Source: Paragyromitra xinjiangensis (Eukaryota; Ascomycota; Pezizomycetes; Pezizales; Discinaceae). From it: 64,000 bases of DNA. Under the pieces are notes generated by a model, which was not told the origin of the DNA, did no database searches, and worked only from the letters and a program-made list of their open reading frames with translations. The position numbers and the translations under genes are program-made. The DNA lies in contig JBCAMK010000018.1 of the NCBI GenBank assembly GCA_038503065.1, forward strand, positions 372,001-436,000, read 5' to 3'. Below, one piece after another: positions 56,193-64,000 of the stretch. The first letter of the stretch is position 1. Each line of letters starts with the position of its first letter.

Positions 56193-58585
56193 GGTTGCGT
56201 AAATAGAGCCAGCCCTAAGATGTTGAAACTATACCTTAGGCAGCCAGCAGCAAGCAATGAACGGAGATCAAGGCCGAGGTAATTGTGGCTATGTGATTTT
56301 GTCTGGGGAAATGAAGCTTTTTAACATCCCTTTAGCGAGTCGTGGCAAGACTCTCGCCGTGGAACACGACTACCACCATGGCGGGCCCACCATATAGTTG
56401 CTAAATTTTCGACGGCGTGGTGTCCGTCGATGGATAGTTTGCACCCACTCTCCTCAAAAAATTACCATCACGCGCTTACGGAAATGGCCATGGTCGGGAA
56501 AGTTGATGATCGACAGCACAGTTCCGGTTTCTCGATAGCATTGGTTTCCCTAATGCGGGGGTTTCCCCGTACTTGCCAAATCGGTTGATTGTGGTTGATA
56601 GTTGCCACCGTCCGGTTGAAGACATCAACTACCACTGTAGGAAACCAAAGTCACGAACGAACACTGTTTTATCTCGGGTTTGATATCAATTTCCCCTCCC
56701 CTTCTCCTTCTCTCCCTTAGAACAATTCCCTCAAACCCCGAGACTGCGAATAGAAAACAATGTTGACCGGTCAATCATGTACTTCATATGATATCAGGCT
56801 GATTTCTCTCATTCTCAGTTCGAATGCAGCAGATATTGCACTTCCAAACCAAGCTACAAGCAAAACGCTTAACGGTGTTCCTGCAGGATTAGAAGGAAGG
56901 TACTGCAAGCAGAGTGAGTACGGAAGAGCCCGACTCTAACCAAAAAAAGGTCAATACATATGCACAACGGACCTTCTCCGTTCGCTACTAGGTTCCCGAA
57001 AAATGCGGGGTAACAACTCGGCTATCGGTAATATCTGGTACCTGTGTTCGTTAGTGTTTCTAACTGACCCAAAATACTTCAACGAAGACATACGCACAAT
57101 ATTCTTACAAGTTACCACCAATGCCAAACACCGATCTCTCTGCCAAGAAAAAACTTGCCAGTAACTCTTCAGGGCCACCTCCGATGCAGATATAATTCTG
57201 GAGCCCGGAACGAGCGGGAGTTGTATTAAGATGTTATTATGATCAAACCATGATCAAACACTGTAACTTCAATCCACCAGAAAGTATACTTCTTAATTCA
57301 ACCCGCGAGACCAGAAAACCCCCAAAGAAACTACTATCCCAACCCCAGTGCTTGTGCTTGATTTTAAACCCACCAATCTATCAACGTTCTTTGAAAAATC
57401 TGCCACAAGTCTTTCATTCCACTAAATATGTCCCACGAACTAAAGATAGTACCCTCGCAAACTACAGCTAAACCAGTACAGAACCAAAAAAATTGTTTAT
57501 ATCAATTAGCTAAGTCTCAACTAGCAAGCACGTCGCCACCAGACGGCAGGTCTCACATAGTTAAGCTTAAAGTTGAACCTCCAAGCGTAGGTAGCTTTTC
57601 AGGGACCCACCATACTTACCCGAGAGTAAAGTCCGTCTCTTTCGCTCCTAATATATGCACGCGTGATGCACGCATTCACCGATGAGGAACTAGTTTAGGA
57701 GTGGCCTCTGACGATGAAGTGAATCAAGTCCCCTAACCCATCTTTTGATACTATCAACAAAACCGAGGGACCGAAGAAGCTAACAACCCAGAAAGTGCAT
57801 TAAAACACCCATCTACTAGCCTCGGACGGTTCGCCGCCCTCGGTAGCTATCCATCAACGACCCCACAATCTCATCCAAATCCCAGACGGAGAGTCCTCCG
57901 AATATTCCCTCAACCCTTAGATATACTCGACCGAACCAATGAAGACTAGTGCTGCAGATTCGAGTGATCAGAGTTCGAGTGATTAATCATGACGATCTCG
58001 ACACCCACTCAACTTTTTGCTAACCTCATCCAATAAACGCAACCCAGATCTAGGGGGAATGACGTTACCATGGGCTAGGAAAACTAAGCACAAGATAACC
58101 CATAATGACCATTCATGAGCAACGTAGATCGACCCCTAAAGTACAAGGTATCCCAATTATTCGCTGCCCTAAATGCAAAAGCTCTTCCACCCACCCGAGT
58201 CTATATTCTTTGCGTAAACACAAGAGAAAGGCTAGACTCATTCCTAAGAAGTCAGCAATTCTGCCAATTCTCCTAGAAACCATAGCTAAGAAACTCCAAC
58301 CAATTCCAAAGCTCACTAGATACATACTCAGAACCTAAACCACGGGATGTCAATCTGTAGGAAAGATGCATAACATCTCAGAGGCTAAAACACAAGTGCT
58401 AGCGTTAGAGACTGCTTCCTAATCTCGTGTGAAACAATCCTAAGAAACGAGCTCAGACTCGGACCGTAGAACGAAGTAGAAAGTTCTAGCAAGCACGGAC
58501 TAGGACAATAAGTCTATATATCCGGGCCTGTACTGGAGTCGTCCTTCAATCAATCAGGCCTCAATCCCTATTTTTCAACAGCAAA
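56193..58585. other. Gene-free stretch upstream of the transporter
   Basis: The first few hundred bases should hold the transporter promoter. Beyond that I see only short frames. Those at 57428-57685 and 58105-58338 lack family motifs; the latter has a CPKC pair and a basic stretch reminiscent of a decayed zinc finger. The region may contain degraded mobile DNA. Confidence 0.4.
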
Positions 58586-58735
58586 TGTTGGAGATGCTTC
58601 CTAATACGGGGCTTGGCCTTTGGAGTCGGAAATGCTTGAGAGACAGGCACCCGAGAGAGTATTTAGATAGGGGCCGTATGCCCACCTAGCAAGTAAGTCT
58701 TCTATTCCTCCCTACGTGCTCCCAATATTACAACA
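58586..58735. mobile_element. Solo LTR-like element, copy 2 (150 bp) with perfect 5-bp TSD
   Basis: It starts TGTTGGAGATGC and ends ATTACAACA, and is flanked by exact GCAAA repeats (58581-58585 and 58736-58740). TG...CA ends plus a 5-bp duplication identify an LTR left by recombination between the ends of a retrotransposon, or a very short non-autonomous LTR element. It aligns with 11938-12130 but lacks about 40 bp of its middle. Confidence 0.82.
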
Positions 58736-59685
58736 GCAAAAGATTCATCCACGCCGAGTGATACACCGTGACCAGCCAACCCCGACACGCGAACCCAAAC
58801 ACACCACTCATGCGCTATTTGGGCGGAACTACACATTTTCAAATAACCCCGAAAAATAGGCTGGGCATGATATAGGCGCCACTTCAAACACCAACATTCC
58901 AACGGAGTTTAGAACCGCCACCGGTAATCGGGGTCATCAACCAGCCAAGACACCCAAGACCCAGCAACACCTCATAACCCCCACCAGCAAGTCCCCCCGT
59001 AAACCTATCCAAAGTCCTCTCAAAAGGCACTCTTGTAGCTCAAAAAACCAAGCCTAAACATAGCACACAGCAGCATTTCCAAACAACCACTCTACATACC
59101 CCACACCTTCAGTCAACTCACGTAGAAATCACTCACGCACACGCAAACCCCACCCCCTTAAATAAAAGCACAAAAAATCCAATAGATAAGCTACCTATTC
59201 ACATTTCCATACCCTTCCTTCCCCCCTTCCCCCCTTCCCCCTTCCCCCCTCCCCCCTTCCTCCCTACATACCTTCCCCCCATCTTTTTTCTCATAATTTT
59301 CATTCTTATTTACCCTCCCTTCCCTCTTTTACCCTTTCAACCCTTACCATCCATGCCATTTTGAAACAAAGAGTAAAAATAAATGCCAGCCCACCCGCCC
59401 ACCAACGTGATATAGTAGAAACAACAAAAGAGAGAACGGAAATAAAAGAGAAAAAAAACCAGCAATACCATATCCTCGTGCACCCTCCCAGACAAGAAAA
59501 AAGACCAAATTAAGGAAATAGATATGATAGAAAGAACCAGGCCCCGTTATTGTGTAGTATGAAAAGAAAAAGCCACAGGAAAAAAAAAAAGTGCGAAATT
59601 AGTTCCCAAGATATCATAAAACTGCCCGCTGCTGCTGACGCATAAAAAAAGCAACAGCAAAAAAAAATATTCGGTTCTAATTCCT
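58736..59685. other. Spacer after the LTR, with polypyrimidine tract
   Basis: No gene is supported. A C/T-only tract of CCTTCCCCC-type repeats lies at about 59207-59267. The right end is A-rich and probably includes the 3' untranslated region of the kinase gene on the minus strand. Confidence 0.45.
59207..59267. repeat. CCTTCCCCC polypyrimidine repeat
   Basis: About 60 bases of near-pure C/T built from imperfect CCTTCCCCC units. It is a simple-sequence tract without coding potential. Confidence 0.75.
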
Positions 59686-61957
59686 TTATCTCATGTGTAC
59701 AGCATCCTCAGACGAAATATCCTCCTCGTGGTGTTGTGGCTCGTGGTCGCCATCATGATGTAGAGTCACTTTGGGAGGTACAAGTTAGCTATTAACTCCC
59801 TCACATGCTCGATTAAGATCTTAGGTCTTACCAGAATTGAACTCCTCAAATGGATCAAAGTCCTTCTCGCCAGGGGTATCAAGATCACTTGATAGTGGCA
59901 CTCCGCGCACTTTAGCAGCCCCAATGTCTACACTTTCACTCTCCTTCACACTGCGGAAGTTCACCGCATCAATACCTTTGCCCGGGTTCGGGACCATCGG
60001 TGGCCTCATATGACGTAATAAAGCCCATTGTGTTGACCTGAAGAAAGGATGGCCCTTGACATCTGAGGCGCCAGCACGAGAACCTAATCGGCGATTCTCG
60101 TCTTTTACCAACAGTTTCCGTATTAAGGACTTGCAGTTGCTATTGAAACTTCCCGTTAAAACCAGAAAGTCATTTAGCAGTAGGTCAATGCTTACTTGGT
60201 TATTGAAGGCGAGCCAGGGTGCTCTGGGAAACCAACATCATCACGAAGAATGTTCGCAAAAGTGCCGTTCCTGTTCTTGCCCTTGAACGGCGTGGTCCCG
60301 TATAGCATCTCATACACTAGTATACCAAGAGTCCACCAGTCCACAGCACTAGTATGCCCATTGCCCCTTATTACCTCAGGCGCGATGTACTCTTCGGTTC
60401 CAACAAACGAGTTTGTTCGGAAATTGGCGATACACGATTTTGTATCGATTGCGGGCAACGAGTTTTGGGACGCTCCCCCCCTGGCTACGATCATGGTGGG
60501 AACACCACCTGGCTCGGATTGTTTCGACAGGTCAAAGTCCGACAACATGATATGTCCGGATTGATGTAGGAGAATATCTGAATGAGGTTAGCAAGATTAT
60601 CACAATCCTAAATCCATGCAGACGTACTTTCTGGTTTAAGGTCTCTATAAATAAAGCCCATCAAATGCAAGTACTCTAACGCAGCCGTGACCTCTGCAGC
60701 GTAAAATCGTGCATCATCCTCCAGAATACATTTGCCCGGTCGCGTTTGCAAGGCTAGAGAAAGTTAGCGGAGCAATTCACCTCAATTTGTCTCGGTGAAC
60801 CAATCTCACCTCTAAAGAATTCTCCCCCACTGCAATACTCCATGCAAAGATAAAGATGATCCTCCGACTGGAACGAATGATACAGTGTAACAATAAAAGG
60901 ATGATTACTGGTTGCCAGAATCTCCTGTTCAGCCAACGCCCTCTTGATCTTGTTCCTTTTGATCATTTCCTTCTTACTCAATACTACACCAAAAGTCAGC
61001 CAAACACCCAAACACCATGGGTCAACAATGCTAACCTTTCATGGCATACAGCCTATTACTCTTCTTTTCCCGCACCAAATAAACCTTCCCAACATCACCT
61101 TTACCCAACAACTTAATCTTATCAAAACTCCCCGGCCCAACCTCCACATTCCTCACTTTTATCGAATTCGAACTATACGTCCTCCTAAACTGACCATTCC
61201 TCAGCCTCTCCGGGATAGCCTCACCAGCATGAGGAACAGGCAATAAATTCGACGTCGACGTGCTCCTCAGCTCTCCCGACCCATTACTCAACGGCGACGA
61301 CGCAGCAGGGGAGTAATTCAACGACGGAGGTTTCCCACCGTCCTCCGTCGCGGTAGTTGGTCGATCCCCCTTACTATCCGACGAGAACAATCCCTGAGCA
61401 TTAGGAGCCGACGCTACCCGTCTCAACTTCCTTGCCAACTCCTCCTTATTCGCCTGGAGCTGCTGCTCATTCACGCCAGAAACCCCAATACTGATCCCAG
61501 GCGGGGATAACGACAATTCGGGAGTTTCCGGAGGAGAAGGAGGAGCACTCCCGTCATTGTGGTGTCTTAACGCCGGTGGACCCTGGTGTGCAAAATACGG
61601 GTTCGCGTTCGCCGTAGGCGATATTTCGGCATTATCCAGCTGGCTTGCCGATGACGTCGATCGACCCCTGAGGAAGCGGGATTTGGGCCGAAGGGAACTG
61701 CCTAGATTAGAGGTTTGGAGTTCGCCGCTGGACGACGCGTTGCTGCTGTTGCTGCCGAGACTGTTGATCCGAAAGAAGTTCTTGAGCTTTGTGGGGAAGT
61801 GGGATGAGGATGAGGATGAGGAGGAACCGAAGCGGCCACTGTTGGAGCCGGGAGATGAGGGGGTCTTCCTCTCATTGTGGCTCGACGATGAACCGAATAA
61901 TTGGGTCATCAGAGAAGGAGCCCGAAGCGTGTAACGAGCAGCGTTGATGTTCGCCAA
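59686..61957 (-). CDS. nrc-2: AGC kinase of the NRC-2/Fpk1/Kin82 type
   Basis: Six exons, 61957-61036, 60983-60810, 60753-60628, 60577-60196, 60139-59832 and 59768-59686, give 664 residues. Residues 1-275 are Ser/Pro/Asn-rich and disordered. The kinase domain starts at about 278: glycine loop GKGDVG, catalytic Lys307 in YAMK, catalytic loop YRDLKPEN, and metal site DFD (SDFDLSKQ) instead of DFG. The DFD and the long activation segment, ending [16 protein letters not shown], mark the fungal NRC-2/flippase-kinase family. A C-terminal AGC tail follows (FDPFEEFNS). Yeast Fpk1/Kin82 phosphorylate lipid flippases; Neurospora NRC-2 restrains conidiation. Which role applies here is inference. The last exon codes a His/Glu/Asp-rich tail. 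Confidence 0.92.
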
Positions 61958-63588
61958 TGTCGCAAGACGACAGACAGTGGGGGGGAGATTAAATTGCGGG
62001 GGGGGGCGAAGGGGGAGAAAATTGAAGCTTGGCTGGCTGGCAGCAGCGGTGGTAATAGCAGTTGGTTGTAGGAGGTGATTGTGAGATGAGGTGAAGGAGA
62101 TCTGTGCAGTGGTTCAGACGAGGCTGAAAGGTTGTCAGTTGTCGGCGAAGCGGGCGGGAGAGATTAGGGGGCTGAACGGGGATGCTTGATGAGATGTAAG
62201 GGATGGGAACAACGCAGCGAGGAACAGACGTAGAACAGCAGGCGGGCAGACAGAAAAAACACAGTGAACAAACAGAAAGAAAGAGGAACAAACATGAACA
62301 GCAAATAAACCCAAACAGAAGAATGTATTCACCAGTCGCAGGGTAAAAGCACAACCCTCGTATGACCGAGAATGGCTAAGTTGCTGTGGATTATCAAGCA
62401 GCAGGGCGGGGAGCCGCGCGACGGTTAGTTGACTGTAGTCCGTAAAGTAGAGCAGTTGGGGCGGAGCACACGAACGAAGGACCAACACCAAGACGAGAGC
62501 AAGAAAAGAATGCAGACGAAAATACTCTTCGGAATCCGGAATGCAGACTGGCACTGTTTACTATCCACAATTGCACTGCGATTACCTAATTCAAGCCGTG
62601 AGAACTCGTCGTGAAGCTGTCTGCTGTCTGCTGTCCTTGATGGCGATGACATCCAACGTGTCCCACCCGATGGCCCAAACTGTCCGCCAATGGCTGCGAA
62701 AGAGGGGCGCGGAGACAGCACCCACATCCATACTGAAGAGTAGCCTGTTCTTCTCACCTTCCGTTTCTCAAGCTCTGTCACGATACCTAGACAGAAATAC
62801 ACCACCTTTCTTCCAGAACCTACGACGTCCATCCTGTTCCACGTTCTCATCACGTAGCTAGCCATATCTCCAATCCACCGTGCCTGACTTGGCCCGAAAC
62901 AGAACACTGCAAGGTACTACCTAAAGACTTCCCTCACAATGATACGTGCAGGGTCCAACCACTCATTCTATTTTTACCTTTCGCCTCGGAATTCGGGTTC
63001 ACACCATCACCGAAACACCTGAGCCGGAAACAAAAAACAAAAAACATCCGGATCAAGCTTTCGCTATATGTACGATCTAGTAATCCGATTACCGAAATCA
63101 CTCCTATCTCTGCTGCAAGTCATGACTCGGGAGTGTATCATTCGCTCCCGGACCAGTGCACGGATTCTAATGTCTTTTGAGTGATGGGGATTTGTTTAGC
63201 GTGGCTCACGGATGTTGGGCTGTTGTGTAACTCTCAGTTGCAGCGGGGGAATTTCGTTTGTATATTGGAGGTGAGTGCCTTAGATGGCTTGTTCAGGATG
63301 AAATAGTGGGGAGATTTAGGTTCAGGTGGGAGATATTTAACAGGATCTCAGACCAGTTCTTATAGTTTTCAGTCTAAAGCTTCGCCTGGTGAACCTCTCT
63401 TACCCACCCAGAACCAGTAGATCACATATCATCACTCGTCTTGCCAGTCCATCCTCACAGCGGCCTGCCAAGCCATGCTAACTGCCATTAGAAACCACCC
63501 AACTCTCATTGATATAGATATGCTCCCATTTTCTTCCCAATATACACAAATCATGATGAGCGCAAGAAAGCGTCCACCACCCCATTAA
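61958..63588. other. Region upstream of the kinase gene
   Basis: About 1.6 kb separates the kinase start from the next gene end. The proximal 600 bases are purine-rich on the plus strand, so the kinase leader is pyrimidine-rich. Several reverse frames (62135-62907) overlap each other and show no domain; upstream open frames in a long leader are possible. Confidence 0.45.
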
Positions 63589-64000
63589 TCAAGCAAACTT
63601 CAACCTCTCCTCCGTCCACCCAGGCTGCAAATACCCACCCTCAAAATCAAACTTAAACGAGCTCGTAAACCTACCCACAGTCTTCAACTCCAACGAGTCC
63701 AACACAGCACCAGCCTCTTCCTGCGCCCATATAGCAACACCAATCGTGTTCCATCCCCCATTATTAATAATCCCCGGGGGAATTGGAAACTCTGTTTGTG
63801 GGCCAATGTGGGAGATGTATTTACCGTATTGGTAGCTAGTCTAGTCAGCAACTGATATAGAGAGAATGGAGATAGTTAAGGGATAGTACCCGTTGATATA
63901 AATCTGGACTCTTGCCACGGTAGTCTTCGATGCATTGATAGATACAGCCAGAGGGACATCATGGCCGGTAGGAATACTCAACCGAAAAGTCGTTCTCTAC
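63589..64000 (-). CDS. GH35 beta-galactosidase, C-terminal part (runs off the window)
   Basis: Two exons are visible: 64000-63890 (partial) and 63835-63589, joined by a 54-nt intron that keeps the frame. The last 119 residues include RTTFRLSIPTGHDVPLAV, VQIYINGYQYGKYISHIGPQ, TEFPIPPGII, GGWNTIGVAIWAQEEAGA and end TEERLKFA. These are the jelly-roll galactose-binding segments at the C-terminus of fungal family 35 beta-galactosidases (LacA type). Those are secreted enzymes that cut terminal beta-galactose from pectin and xyloglucan side chains. The catalytic domain and signal peptide lie outside the window. Confidence 0.88.

Noticed and set aside
57428..58338. Two short plus-strand frames as a possible gene
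   Set aside because: No splice path joins them, and neither shows a family motif beyond a single CPKC pair.

Overview
The window is nuclear DNA of a filamentous ascomycete fungus. The genes are split by short GT-AG introns, mostly 50-75 nt. The orthologues are fungal: DASH kinetochore subunits, an NRC-2/Fpk-type kinase with a DFD motif, a Rho4-type GTPase and an NLR with esterase-like, NACHT and ankyrin modules. Low gene density and many small TA-target transposons would suit a Pezizomycete, but the sequence alone does not fix the class. No tRNA, rRNA or CRISPR array was found.

Layout. 1-10.2 kb: a mitochondrial-division WD40 adaptor (MDV1 type) and two lineage-restricted proteins of unknown function, separated by long gene-free stretches. 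10.2-17.6 kb: a mobile-element island. It holds a MULE-like MITE with 9-bp target duplications, an LTR-like repeat, and a nest of TA-target elements around a complete Fot1/pogo-type transposon with a rebuildable 596-residue transposase. At its right end is a small hydrophilic gene with a decayed tandem copy upstream and a MITE in its promoter. 18.6-26.8 kb: RCC1 (Ran exchange factor) and VPS15 (PI3-kinase regulatory kinase), divergent from a 1-kb spacer. 26.8-31.2 kb: a gene-free repeat island with an 11-12-bp minisatellite and GCCCA-rich tracts. 31.2-35.9 kb: the NLR-like gene, with about fifteen near-identical 102-bp ankyrin units. 37.3-50.2 kb: a conserved block with DAD3, a monothiol glutaredoxin (GRX3/4), HIR1, RPL15, two tandem BTB proteins, DAD1 and an IFI6/IFI27-like membrane protein. 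51.6-64 kb, all on the minus strand: RHO4, a 16-exon sugar/quinate-type MFS transporter, an AGC kinase, and the 3' end of a GH35 beta-galactosidase that runs off the window.

The conserved genes serve separate housekeeping roles (organelle fission, nuclear transport, endosomal PI3P, histone deposition, iron sensing, kinetochores, polarity, membrane asymmetry), so this is not a gene cluster. Gene models were rebuilt by hand; each complete multi-exon CDS sums to a multiple of three with an open frame. The most notable points are the homogenised NLR repeats with the Walker A motif on a 25-nt exon, the complete nested pogo element, and several microexons (8, 14, 25, 33, 34 and 36 nt).
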